Assembly: GCF_041296385.1 (NCBI RefSeq)
Contig: NC_091022.1
Coordinates: forward strand, 24,695,967-24,759,966
Source: Aphelocoma coerulescens
Taxonomy: Eukaryota > Chordata > Aves > Passeriformes > Corvidae
Direction: 5' to 3'
DNA: 64,000 bases
The position numbers were made by a program, and so were the translations under genes. Positions 1 to 12,400 of this stretch are shown here, piece by piece; the first letter of the stretch is position 1, and each line of letters starts with the position of its first letter. The notes under the pieces were generated by a model. The model did no database searches, was not told where the DNA came from, and saw nothing but the letters and a program-made list of their open reading frames with translations.

Positions 1-497
1 CCACAGAGGCAGTTACTTCCCAGGGCTTAAGGGTCAGTTCGAATTAGAAATTCATTATTCTTGGTATTTATAGAAAACAAGGGATTTGTAGAGTTAGGTT
101 GGTTTTTTTCCTTGACTAAAGACCATTTTGCATTTAAAAGAACCCACAATTTTTAGAAAGACATTTCATCTCACAACATCTACTGCTATTTTAAGTAGAT
201 TGCACAAACCATTCTAAAAAGCTTGGCTCTTGCTCCTGTTTTGTGACTACTGAATTTCTACCTCATTCTCTTCTACACTAGAGAGACACTTAACACCCAT
301 AATTTTACTATTTTACCTGTAACTAATGTACAATTACACCATAATTAATTATAGCTTTTGTAATGATAACTCTTTTCAAGTTAAGCTAGACAACGTGTTG
401 GTTAAACTATTTAGCAAATACCACATATTGCAATATGCTGATATTATCTATTTCTGGATCCTAAGCCAATTTTGAACTTTTTATCTCAAACACTCAC

Positions 498-3400
498 CTG
501 AACGTTTATCAGGGAAGTGAAGTGTAATTCTGTTCCAGACCACTGCCCCACGAAGAACTCATAGCCTTCTTTCCTTGGCAAAGCATACAGAAACTGCAGA
601 GACATGATAAAAAAACCAAACCAATTTTCCCTTCCATAGAACAAAATGAGGCCTGTGTCACACTGGCCTCCAGCATTACTGCTTTAGTAACAGAACTACA
701 ACAGAAAAAAGGGTTTCTTCGCCCCACCAGGAGTGAGAGAATAGCAAGAACCAGACTTCAAAGCACACAATAAAGCAGAATTAGCCTATCACTATTATTT
801 CATTACCAAATATGTTGGCAAATACTTTTATCAGTATTTTGAGACATAAAAAGGAAAGTGGAGAACATTCAGACCCTGACTTTTTTATTCTCACCCTGAA
901 AACTAACAGCAGAAATGGTCAAATATAAGGTAAGGAGCATTCAGGAGCATTTAATCCTGTCATTTTATCAGCTGCTCCAGAACAGGCAGCAAGCATCTTC
1001 TCTCTAGAGATTTACAGCCTATCCAGCTCCACAGGCTACAGACTTGCTTGTTCTCCCACACCAAGGGAAGGACAACATGGGAGCAGAAAATCGTGCAGGA
1101 TACCTGACTGAATGCCAGTGCACTGTGCAGAAATGCACTTCAGGCTATAAATAACTTCCCCATCTCCAAGTAGCTCAGGAAGCCAGATACATTTGATCTT
1201 GCTCTTGGCAAGTGAAGTAGGTAGGACTAATCCATCAACCCAGTGAAGTCTCCATTCCCTGGGAGATTCTGTGCTGCTGTTCTCTCAACCCTCCATCTCT
1301 TCTATCTAGATCAAACTGTTCAACACATATGAATAGCCATTGCTTCATCTGAGCACTAGGACAAGTGTTTGAACACCTGGATTTTACTAATCAGGCTGAT
1401 ACAATGGGTATGAACACAGGAGGATCAAAAGTTTATGGGTTAGGTTTGAAGAGGAGAGGCATTACAGCTCTACAACCACGCGCTGCCGTACATACCGATG
1501 GACATTTCTGGGCTCTCTTCCAGATCAAATCAAACTTGTCTGCCTTTGGGGAAGGAGAAAGAGAAGTTCAATTTTCATAACACAAACGTGGATGCAGAGT
1601 TGTTCACAATCACCTCATTAACCTTTAGAGGGTACAACTTCCATCTGGAGAAGGTTCCGCTGGGGGACAGATGGCAATGAGTGCGTGGAAAGCCGAATTT
1701 TGTTCTTATTTACCTGAAAATCATCAGTATCCCAATTTAACAAGGCTGTCCCTAAGATGCAACAGCAAACTCCCTGGATCCAGAGGTTTATTCCTTGGAT
1801 GTGGGGGCCCCAAGCCTGAGGCTTACATTACATCCTCTTTCAGTAATTGCTCCACTGCATCATGTAGTGTCAACAGCTGAGCGAGACAACACAACCCTGG
1901 CTCCAAATTGTGGATTTACATCATTGTCATCTGTTCTTCAGTATAAAAGTGCAGCCCATATATACACACAGTAACACACTTACTGCTTATGTTTAAATTA
2001 AAACCACAACCCTATTTGGTCAGCCCTGATGAAACCTGGAAATCTCGTTCATATGTTCTCCATGTTTCCCCAAATCTTTTGCCTAATTTTTTTTGCTTCC
2101 CAGCACTATATTAATATCTATTCTCAGGTGTTCAGGAAAGAAAACATATGCCATTCATCAACAAGAAATTCCTTTGTGTGTACTTTTGAGCACTGGAGAA
2201 TTATGCAAGGCCTTTCTTCCAGCCAACAGAAAGCTTCTGGCAAAAGACAAAGCATTTTTTTCCCCTCGATGACACCATGAACTGCTTCCCAATGTGCCTG
2301 GGATCTGGTTTGCATTGAAGTCTTAAAAAGCTTCCAACACTCCTCCTAAAACAGTGCACCAAAGCACAGTGCCAGCCCCATTAATGAAAGACCTACATCT
2401 TTTTAACTGGAGTCCCTGGCTCTGGCCCTCTGCTACAGTAAATGTGCAAGTCAAACTATTTTCACAACATCCACATGTTGGGAAAACTGAAACAAGAAGC
2501 TGCTTGACTTCAAATCCCACACTTCCACTTTCAGAGCATACAGCACATCACACATTTAGAATACTGCCTCCCACTGAATTCAGTTGCAGCTCAAAGGGCC
2601 AAATACAATTACAAATCAGACCCCAGATCTAAATGAGGTTTCAAGAACTCAAGAAACACACAGTTGTGAAAAGACAGATTTAAGAGATTGCAATCACAGA
2701 ATGACCCTGAAGAAAAGAATAAAGAGAAATCCACAAAGTGAAAAAAGCCTCCTTCAGCCTAATGCAAACTAAAAACCATTAACATCTGGAAAAGTTATCA
2801 GGAGTAAGAAATATGATCTTATCTCAGGAAACACCCTGCAATCTCAACAAAAGACAGTGCTGCCAATAATTGTAAATACATGAAAGTAAGTCATAAGTGA
2901 TTAGCCACATGCAAGTTACCAGCCAAGTGCTCTAGGACTGCCACATTAACCTTGAGGCAGCTGCCTGTGCTGCAGGGAAGAGGGCAAAGAAACAAGCAAC
3001 TCTGAGAAAAAGTAAATAAAAATACAAATGCTGCTTATAAACACTAGGGCCATGCAAAGAGTATTGGATGCTTGTATTAAAATAAACCTGGCAATTCCAG
3101 CCAGGTGTGCAGAAAAAGGCCCTTGATTTATTGAAACTCCTCTGAGTGAGAAAAAAAGGGATATGCATTTCTGGAAACAACAGCCTTTGTTTGGGGCAGT
3201 AAAGTCACTCAACCCAGAAAATAATTTTTTTCTTGAAACCTCATTTTCCTTTAATGACTGATTTTAAAAGCAGCAGAATCACCATTGAAAAGCTTTGCAT
3301 GCTGGCTTTTCAAGTGCAGAACTACAGGGGGACTACTTACAGGAATAACAGCATAAACCGTGTCTTTTGCAGAAAAATACTGATTCCAAATCTGTAGAAA

Positions 3401-6400
3401 ACAAAGATGAGATACAGTTAAAGTTCAGTATTTAGCAGTAGTGTTAAATGCTTTGAAATGTCAACTAACCTTTGTAAGCACTTTGAGAAGTCATTTTTCA
3501 ATCAAGCCTGACTTTCCTGCTACTGCAACACACTTCTCCTAAGGTTCCAGAGTACTTGTGCCAAATGACAGATTCCAACCAGGTAACAGAAATCTGCAGT
3601 GGGCTCAGAGGTGGCTCAGTATTTATTAACCATCAGAAGTGCTTCTTACATCACACTAATGGCTTTTGGTTGGGTTTTTGTGGTGGTGGTGGTGATGGTT
3701 TTTTTAATAAAGAACATACAAAACATTTTCAACAGAAGACAAGTCTTTGCATAATGCTCCTCTGTGTTGACAGTCTTTTTCTTCACCACAGCAGGATGGC
3801 AATACCCTAGTGTACCTGTACGTGCTAGAAGGACTCACCTAGATGGAGAAAACTTTATCTTCTCCAATGGGTATCCATGTGAACGTGCTTTTTATAAATA
3901 TACATCCACAGTTGCGTTTTATTTTTCAGTCTAAGTAAAATTTCCATCCTTACACATAGATTACTGTTAAGCACAGATGTGAAGCAAAGTTTATTCAATT
4001 TAAATCCATCACCTGTGTTATCTCCCCTGCTGATTTTTCTTTCACCATCTCAACATTAAGAATTGAATCAAGTGTCTGCAAGAGAAAGCATAAAGAATCT
4101 GGCATGACGGCAGTTCTGTGGTCATGTAGGAATCCAGAATGAATGGATGCAATTACAGAGAACAAAATCAACCTAAAGGAACTTAATTCAATTTATAGTG
4201 TTACTTAGTCCCTTTAATTGCCAAGTAAAATACAGCAGCAACACACTGAGATGTGAATTCACACAGAGGCAGAGTAGATTCTTTCAGGACACAGCACATG
4301 CTTTGCTCCAGTTGTGCAGATCCCTTCTGAAGCTGCAAGAGGAGCTGCAGCCTTTTGCCTTCAGCCACCTCAAACACATGCTCTTTGGCAGATTTACATT
4401 GAGAATTTACCAAAATAAAAGAATGTGAAAGAGAATTCCCCTGTCCCTGGGCTGGCTGATCACTGCAAATGTATTTCCATGCTGTAAAAGCAGCTTAACC
4501 CTTTCCATTTATTGTTCAGAACAGATCCCCCAACTGGAAGGAACTTCCAGGGTGTCACAGAGAAAGGACAGGATAATAAAAACCCAGAATGCCAGGAGTT
4601 TTGGGGTTGAACATGATCCCAACAGTAAACTAAAATCTTACACTGAGATGCAGCATAAGGAACACCAGGATTATATCAAAGTGTTCTTGACTGAAGCACT
4701 GACTGTGGCAATACAGTCAATCCACACCCTTGCCTTGCCACAATGCCCCCTCCTAACACTTAGGTTCATTTCCCTTACCTTATCCCTTGTGAATCCTCCC
4801 TTTGATGTCTTGCTGCCCAAGCCTTCTGCCTGCAAGAAAACATCCTTCTTCAGTTTTACAGCTAATGCTTTAATACCATTTATTTGCCTTCCCTGCCACA
4901 TCTAACCTGCCTGCTGCCAAAAACTCCTGAGTGAGAGCTCAACATACTTGAAGATCACTGCAGTGTATTTTTAATAAAATAAGTGATTGATTAGGTGAAG
5001 TAAATAAGATTAGTGTGAATTATGAATTTCAAGGCCAGAAAGGATTAGTCAAAAGGAAACTATTATGCATTTTGGATACAATATAATTGAACAATTTTCT
5101 TGCGTTCACTAAAAAATGATGAATGCAGGATTGTGTCACTCCTCTGGCCAAACTAATCTGGAACTAATTAAACTTGAACAACGTTTCAAGCAGGGAATTT
5201 ACAGTCTAAAAAATAATACAGAGGAATACAGAACAATGCTTTTAGCCATCAGACAGTGAAATTCCAGGACTCCTACTGATACGGATGCTCAAGTTTGTAA
5301 CATTATGCTGATCCCATATAAATAACATTATAGCTTTAATGTATGTGATTTACAAAGAAAACTGGCCTTGCCTTTTCCTCCATGCATCTGATAAACTCTC
5401 CTTGTTTGGAATGTCCCACAGGCTGCTTCTTCACTTCACTTCTTTTTTCCATACGGGATTCAAACACATCTGGATTGGACCTGAATTGGAAAAGGGACTA
5501 TTAACAGTACAACAGAACAATAGAACAGCTCGAGTTGGAAGGACCCATAAGGATCATCCAAGTCCAACTCCCTGCTCCTTGTCCAGCTGGACAAAAATTC
5601 ATATAACTAAAACATTCCAGTTTGCTTTTAAATAATCTTAAGTTTTTTAATTATGACAATAAACAGGAAAAATCAATGCAGAGTTAAGAAACTGTGAAAG
5701 CTGTTTCACAATATCTCCTACGACCCAAGGCTTTGGATTTGTTTTTGGCACTGGGTTCCAACAAGACCAGATTGGATGGGGCTCTGAGTAACCTGTCACA
5801 ATGGAAATTGTCCGTCCCTGCCTATAGCAGGAGGGTTGGAACCAGTTGATCTCTAAGGTGTTTTCCAACCCAAGGCATTCCATGGCTCTGTGAGTGCCTA
5901 TAAAGTCTTTTGCTTCATTTATTTCTATTGCTAAGTAAGGTGACCCACCTTTTTCAGGATAATTCAAACCCATGATTCCTCTCTGGGCTGTTCCGATTGT
6001 GGCCTTGCCAGCAGATGGACTCACACCTAAAATAAGACCAACTTCTGCCTACTCCTTTTCTATTCAAATCCTCCTTTATAATACAACAAAAGACTAGAAG
6101 TTGGAATACTCTTTGCCTGCTCCAGTGGTTTCCAAAGGTGGAGAGCAGTGCTGGGTGATTAACATCATTTGGCCTTTTAAAATGTTTACTATGATACTGA
6201 TTCATGCTCTTAACTTAAAATTTTAATTTCATCTTCGCAAAACTATTTCTTATCAAGCTCACCACGTTGGGGGACGACCCTCACTGAGCTGGTGCCGACC
6301 ACATGTGAATTTCAGGGCAACTGGCCTAAACTAATCGAGTTTCTCATGAGGGCGAAAGCTAAAATACAACGACACCTCTCCTCGAAGAGCTTCCCCAGCA

Positions 6401-6665
6401 CTCCCTTTTCCCAAAACACAGCCCGCCCACCCCCTTCCTGCGCCGCCTCCCTCAGGGCCCACCTCCGCAGCTCCTGGATCTTGTGCCGGTACTTCCCGTA
6501 GAAGGGGTTCTCCTCCAGCGCCGCCTCTCCCGATCCCGCTCCCGTTCCCGCTGCCGGCCCCAGCACCCCCCGTGCTGGCGGTGCCAGCAGCCCGAGCGGC
6601 CGGAGCGCGGCGCGGCTCCGCAGGGCCGCCCCCAGGCCCCAGCCCTGGCACAGCGGCCCCGCCAT
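498..6665 (-). CDS. ATPAF1: ATPAF1, mitochondrial F1-ATPase assembly factor 1 (exons 1-7; 3' end outside window)
   Basis: Family role: matrix chaperone (yeast Atp11 homologue) that binds the F1 beta subunit during ATP synthase assembly. Coding exons in transcript order: 6463-6665, 5372-5480, 4779-4829, 4013-4075, 3341-3391, 1496-1543 and 498-593. Together they give 621 nt, or 207 codons, with consistent phases. The start is [10 protein letters not shown] in a good Kozak context (GCGCCATGG). The first ~45 residues are Arg/Ala/Leu-rich and lack acidic residues, as expected of a matrix-targeting peptide. Recognisable segments are [16 protein letters not shown] (exon 1), [14 protein letters not shown] (exon 2), [13 protein letters not shown] (exon 4), [14 protein letters not shown] (exon 6) and [16 protein letters not shown] (exon 7). 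They match my memory of vertebrate ATPAF1. Exon 7 ends at a GTGAGT donor, and about 100 C-terminal residues should lie left of base 1. Intron 2 has a GC rather than a GT donor. Bases 1-497 are intron with nothing else recognised. Confidence 0.95.
5512..5600 (-). repeat. CR1 LINE 3'-end fragment in ATPAF1 intron 1
   Basis: The + strand has the phrase GAGTTGGAAGGACCCATAAG followed by ATCATCCAAGTCCAACTCCC. This is the reverse complement of the common avian CR1 tail. It is short and diverged. It is sense to ATPAF1. Confidence 0.7.
5765..5893 (+). repeat. CR1 LINE 3'-end fragment in ATPAF1 intron 1
   Basis: The order of phrases GATTGGATGGGGCTCTGAG, AACCTGTC, GTCCCTGCC, GGTTGGAACCAGTTGATCTC and TTCCAACCCAAGGCATTCC follows the avian CR1 3' end. 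It is antisense to ATPAF1. It faces away from the minus-strand copy at 5512-5600. Confidence 0.75.
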
Positions 6666-6669
6666 GGCG

Positions 6670-6846
6670 CCCGCTGCCCTCGGCCCGCCCCGCGCTCCGC
6701 CCGCTGCCCTCGGCCCGCTCCCCTCAGCCCGCCCCGCGCTCCGCCCGCTGCCCTCCGCCCGCCCCGCGCTCCGCCCGCTCCCCTCAGCCCGCCCCGCGCT
6801 CAGCCCGCTGCCCTCAGCCGGCCCCGCGCTCAGCCCGCCCCGTTCC
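6670..6846. repeat. 30-bp GC-rich minisatellite touching the ATPAF1 start codon
   Basis: There are five full 30-bp units (6670-6699, 6714-6743, 6744-6773, 6774-6803, 6804-6833), one 14-bp partial unit at 6700-6713 and a degenerate tail. The + strand unit begins CCCGCTGCCCTC and ends CCCCGCGCTCCG, with a few substitutions per copy. Each copy contains an Sp1-like CCCGCCCC or a close variant. The array ends five bases from the ATPAF1 ATG, so it lies in the 5' UTR or core promoter. Because 30 is a multiple of three, the minus strand stays open in the ATPAF1 frame across the array. Confidence 0.85.
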
Positions 6847-6893
6847 ACCTCCCCTGCCAGGAACCAGCCGGAGCCGCACGCTGGAAAGGAGCT

Positions 6894-6899
6894 TTTATT
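6894..6899 (-). terminator. EFCAB14: Candidate distal EFCAB14 poly(A) signal next to the ATPAF1 promoter
   Basis: The minus strand reads CTCAATAAAAGCTCC about 230 bases upstream of the ATPAF1 ATG and about 50 bases from the minisatellite. If used, EFCAB14 transcripts would end inside the ATPAF1 CpG island. This is inferred from the hexamer and its position only. Confidence 0.4.
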
Positions 6900-7811
6900 G
6901 AGACACGTAAAAGTCGCACTACAGGATGGAGCGCCGCGGAGCGAACAGGCGCGGTGGGCACGGCCCCGCTCCCCGCGCAGGTCGGCAGCCGCAGGGGGAG
7001 GTACACAGGGGTCACCCAAAGCCCCAGGTACAGCCCGAAAGCTGTACCAGGAATCACGGCACAACAGCAAGGCTCGGCGGGGCATAGCTCTGCTCCTGCT
7101 ACAGCTCGCTCTCAGCACTTCATTGCTTTTGATTTCACATAAACAGCTTTTTTCTGAAGGACTCGCTAGCCAGAGCATCCAGCCGCCCCTCTGGTACCCC
7201 ACCAGCAGCTGCACGAGTTAGGGGAGGGAACTGATTTGGATGAGTCGATTTATTACACTCACGGCTTTTCATCAAACACGGGAGAGTAACCCTGCCCACA
7301 CCTGGCGTCAGGGCTTCGAGAAGCATGCGGGATAGAGAGCACTGGCGCAGCAGAAACCTCGCAGGGATGGGACCGGTGCTCCCAGCCTGCAGCACAGAAG
7401 AGACCACTGTACCACTTGGATTTTTGTCTAATTGACAGCACAAGCCCATCCTACAAGTGACCACAGCAATTAGCCATCGACTGTGCCCTCGACATGCAAG
7501 AAGCAGCCCTGGGCAACCGTGTCCCAGCACTGACCAGCTGAGCTCCCTGGGCACAGGCAGAGGACACGGGCAGTGGAACAGCACACATCAGGTCTAGCTG
7601 GCATTTTCACTACTGCTGCTGAAGAGCCTTCTAAAAGTAAAGCAGACTGCAACAAAACAAAACACTAAAAGATTCACAAGGCAGTACCATAATCTTTTAA
7701 ATTTTAAGGTAAAGTTAAATTTCATACAAATAAACTTCCAAAAATATTTTGCAAACTCTGGCATATGGCTATGATACAGTATGTACAAATAAAATATCAG
7801 AATGGATACAT

Positions 7812-7833
7812 TTTATTGCTTTTTTTCTTTATT
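7812..7833 (-). terminator. EFCAB14: Candidate EFCAB14 poly(A) signals (paired AATAAA)
   Basis: Two AATAAA hexamers on the minus strand (7828-7833 and 7812-7817) lie 10 bases apart, with U- and UGU-rich sequence just downstream. They would give a 3' UTR of about 1.65 kb. Sequence alone does not separate this site from the one at 6894-6899. Confidence 0.45.
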
Positions 7834-9470
7834 TGGTTAAGGAATCATACAGTAGTGTATAAAAGGGTATGGGAAATGGCAAGAAGCAAGTGTTGGCTTC
7901 TTGTCCTCTCTAAAGCCAAGGTTGGTTGGTTTTGTTTTGTTTTTAAATACGGCGTTTTCAAACGTCACATTAAAAGCATTTTGGTACTGGGTGGCATCTG
8001 CATTACCCAAACAGGATAGAAGAGCAACAGTGGAAGAAGCCTAGGAAATGGGTAACAGGGCTCAATTTTGTACATTCCTTTGCTGATTCATACTTCCAAA
8101 ATACAATTACTGATAAAACATCCAGTCAACAATTATGAACTGACTTCCTCATAAACTGATGTTTCAGCGAGCTGGGCAACTTCAACTCACTAATCATGCA
8201 AAAAACTCTTAACAAGATCAGTGATATTTGTGAGCAAAATCACCCAACTTGGCCCTGATCTAGCCTGCAAGAGAGAATCCCCTCTGCAAAAGTCATTTTT
8301 CTATGTTCCAGAACATAATAAATACACTGTGTTTAGATCCACTACTATAAACAGATCTTTAAGTTCCTCTGTAGTAAGGAAACCTCACTTACAAACCATG
8401 TGGCAGTACAGAATGATGATGCTGTTGCACATGCCTACACAGCTTTTCACATCCTTCTGTTGGAAAGAAGACAAAAAATAAAGGTACCAAGAAGGGATCA
8501 CGGTCACAATAGTCAGGAAAGAGCTCACAAGTCTCCTCTGGGCCTTCCCACCCACTCACACTCCCGGAGTGTATCAGAGCACTGCTGAGGCACGAACCAC
8601 TCAGGTGCTGCTCAGCAGGCTGAACTGTAGCCTTTTACCTCTTAAGCATCTATTAAAGCTATTCAATATGTTCATTTAAAAAAAATAAATAGACAGGCTC
8701 ATCTCACAAAATATAATCTGAATGCAACACAGCGAAGCCTAAAGAACGCTGAAGTGAAAACCCAAGCACTTGGCAAGTTAATTGCTCCTGTAGGCTCATG
8801 ATATAAAAACATTTTCAACTTTTCCCTTTAAAAATACATCCTGCTGTAGATGGGCATGACTTACCCCTCCAGCTTTCCTCTGACTGAGGCCAAATTTATT
8901 CATGGATATACTTAGTCAAAATCAGAAATTTAGCTGAAGCTCTTAACCCTGCATTCCAGGTTCAGTCTCTCATTATAAACAGCTTACTACCAACACAGCC
9001 CCTGACACAACTTCTCCTTAAATATGCATAATTTACTCTATCTCAAATATTTACAAGCAGAAGCAGCCCATCTTCACAAGACAGATTTTCCTTCTGCTCT
9101 ACATAAAGTGCAGCTCTCTAATTTAAGGCAAATTTCAGTGAAATATAAAACCATAGTTTTATTTTAGTATGTACACATTTTAAGTTATAACCAATAACTC
9201 CCCTGAAAAGGAAATAATGAGAGGAAAATGTTTCCAAGTTTGGGAATTTCCTGGATTTTAACAAAGTCCCAATATTATGTCCTATGGACATATAAGTTTG
9301 TAAATTTCTTTTCAATAAATGCAACTGAAAAAAAGAGGTGACTATGTGTACAGTAATTTAGCTCCAAAGATCAGTAAAACACTGGGAAAGTGCAGCCATA
9401 GCTTTTCATGTCCTGTAGCTTCCTTTAGCTACAGTAACATCCACCAATATCACATTTCTAAACATATACC

Positions 9471-12400
9471 CTATACACCTAGTGCTAATCTCAGTTCTGT
9501 TAGAGTGTATTTCTCATCTCCATCTGTGTCAAACTCCTTAAAGCTCTGGGATTCTTGGGCTGTGGAGCCAAGCAGCTTTTGAAGATCTTGGTATGAGAGT
9601 TTTCCATCAGCGTCGGCAGGTGCTTTTTTAAACAGTTTCTGAAGATCTGCAAAGAGAACAAGGATTGAGAAACAGCTCCTTTAAGTACACAGGAATGTTC
9701 TATAAGCTGCTTTCCCAGTTTTACAGCCCTGTCTCTTACTACCCAGTAATTACATATGGCATTCCTGAGTGAGGAGTTTGCCTCCTGTGTTGTCACAAGC
9801 TGCTGATAACAGTTTAGGAGAAAAAAGCATGAACATTTCTGGATTAAATTACACTAAATCTGAAGAAAGTAATCCCTATTTCTGGCCACAGCTAACAGCC
9901 CATTTTACAGCCACTAACTGCATGCAGATGCAGTTGTCCCCCACAAAAGCAAGCTCTGAATGACAGTTGCTATACCAACAGGACAGATGATATAAAGGGA
10001 AAAGTGTCTATTCACTTCCTGATGCAAAGAGTTGCCCTTTCAGGAACTGAAGAGACTGAACAGCAAGATCCAGAAACCATTCATCTGACCAGGCAGTGTT
10101 CTCTTGCAAAAAAAAAAAAAAAATACAGGAAAGAAAAAAGCCCCAGAACATACACATTCATAGCTACTTCTTTTTCATTCAGCATGTTAATTCTGCCCTT
10201 GACTTCTCTCCCACTCTCTGGGGCACTCGATGTAATACTTTGGGTACTCAAAACAATTATAATTCACTAACAATGCACACTCCTGCATAAATCTCAGTTT
10301 CTTTTCTTTTACATGCTCTTCTTTCTTTTCAGTTTTTTTCTTAATTGCTGGGGTTTTTTTTTAAAGCCCATAGTCCTCAAGCTGTTAAAATTGACCTCGT
10401 ATCTCCCAGAATGTTTATACTTATCCTCTCCTAAACATTTACATGAAATACTCAGAAGAAAAGGTCAGCCTGAAAAGGACATACCTTCAATGCTGGAAAT
10501 TCCTGGTAAGGACAGATGGCTCAGCTGCCCGTTCCTCTCTGTGTTGTCACCAGGTGACCTTGAAGCCACCCTTGATAGCTCTGTGGGCTTTGCTGTAGTG
10601 CTCTGACTACTTTCAACTGTTACAAAACAAATTCTAATTAGTCTGACTAATTCCACAGAATTACAGCTAGCAAAACCAAACAAAAATCCAATAAAACTGA
10701 TTAATTTTTAATTTTTTTTATCACAATAGCTGTATGAGATAAGAGTGCTGCAGTATTTCAGAAGGGAGTTGTCCCCTTTTACCAATAATTGAAAGGACAG
10801 TCACACAGCTTTCATCTTCCATTCTGGACTAGGAGGTGTGTATTTGTAAACTCCCATACAAAGAATGACTTGGCAGTGTCCTCTGCTCCCCCTTCTGAGG
10901 GTGCTGAAGAAGCTTCATTGAGCAAATTACATCTGCCCACCTGGGTTGCTTCCACCTCATCAATATCAACATTCCCTAACAGCAAGGTCTAAACTTCCAA
11001 ACTCCTGCTTGGAATGAACAAGCAGCACAGTTCTATTGTAATGAAGTATTTAAAAATCTGATGCTCAGCAGAAGTGCAGAATTGAAGTCAGCAGAGGCAG
11101 AGACCTTTCCTCTATGATACATTTACATTTTGAAAAAGCAAAGCCAGATGTTCCTGGGTATAAAGTTCTACAGTTAATCACTGCATGCCAAACACCAGCT
11201 ACTGATCCACAGGAATCCTGCCATACACATTTTAAGTCACCTTCCAACTTTTGGAGTCATATACAGCTTTCTGTTTTAGAAACACCTGTTTCTTACTGCT
11301 TTAACTAAAAAGCCTTCATCAAAATCTTAAGGAAGAGTCTGAATTATCCACTTTAATTAGTTATTCTTTGAATTACACAGGGAACATCCAGGTTTACAGG
11401 TTACTGTTAAAGGACATTCTTACCATTCTTTGATGCCTCAATGGGTCTGTCATTTTCTGGCTTGCCTGTGAGAGCACTGATCCGTTGAAGAGTCTCTTTT
11501 AGTTTTGATACCTGAGAATCTCTAGTTTCTGTTTCCTGCATGTGTACAGAAAAAAATATCTTAAAATGCACCCCTTCAGTAAATGTAGAAGATCAGCAAA
11601 AGTAGTAATTTAAAATGTGTAAGCAGTTTTGACTGACTTAGAGGTATCCAGGCTGATCAAGTTTAAAATTATAAACAAGATTGAAAAACAACAAATACAA
11701 GAATCTGTGGGATGATGTAATGAATAAATTCACACGGTCTGTAGGAAAACAACAGAATCAGTACCTCAACCTGAAAACCAGGCAATTATTTTGCATACAC
11801 CCATTTCAAAATAATCTGATTTTTACTTTCTGTATTTCCTACAGAAAGAGCAAGACACTGAAAAACTGTAATATAAACAGTCAACCCCACTTGGAGTGAG
11901 CACTTATACATTAATTAAACTGCTTAGCTGTTTCAAAGGTTTGTCTGCAAGTAGTGGCAACTTTCATGTAGGAGCCACTGTACCTCTGTTCAAGTAAAAC
12001 GCCCACATTTTTAATCTGCAGCTCCCTTACTCTTTTCATTGGTACATTTCAGATGACAGGTTGAGTTCACATCAATGCAAGCCCAGAACTGACAGTGCAG
12101 CCTGCTCACTCACCCACCTTCTTTCCAGCAGATGGAAACTAAACTCAGCAGCATCCCCTCCTATCCCCAGCCCACAATTTGGCCATTCAGTTAAACTCAC
12201 TCCCAGCCAGTGATAGACCATCACTGAGAGTGGCTTCCAGCACATCCTTGACTCCACTAGTGGCTCTTTGCAGAACTTTGCTCAATTAAGGTCCATTTAA
12301 AACATCTTTATAAAGACAGTTACATGCTCTACTAATCCAGTGTTATTTGTATTTCTTTACTTTACCTTCAGTTCTTTATTTGACTCAGTTTCACCATCTA

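Larger units (their letters stand above)
6420..7010 (-). promoter_or_regulatory. ATPAF1: CpG-island promoter region of ATPAF1
   Basis: This stretch is strongly GC- and CpG-rich compared with the AT-rich introns on both sides. It covers ATPAF1 exon 1 and the DNA just upstream of the ATG at 6665. Many CCCGCCCC (Sp1-type) boxes occur, mostly inside the 30-bp tandem array. No TATA box is visible. The exact transcription start cannot be set from sequence. Confidence 0.7.
6894..9470 (-). other. EFCAB14: EFCAB14 3' UTR and EFCAB14-ATPAF1 intergenic stretch
   Basis: This non-coding stretch follows the EFCAB14 stop codon in the direction of transcription. It is AT-rich down to about 7,600 and then grades into the ATPAF1 CpG island. 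Minus-strand AATAAA hexamers lie at 9158-9163, 8895-8900, 7828-7833, 7812-7817 and 6894-6899. Depending on which is used, the 3' UTR is about 0.3 to 2.6 kb. I saw no credible reading frame. TEX38, which lies between these genes in mammals, was not found. Confidence 0.55.

Noticed and set aside
6312..7214. 300-residue minus-strand frame spanning ATPAF1 exon 1 and its upstream repeat
   Set aside because: Only the part after the ATG at 6665 and before the donor at 6463 matches ATPAF1. The rest is promoter, minisatellite and intron.
6900..7600. TEX38, expected between ATPAF1 and EFCAB14 by mammalian synteny
   Set aside because: No frame on the plus strand upstream of ATPAF1 resembles TEX38.
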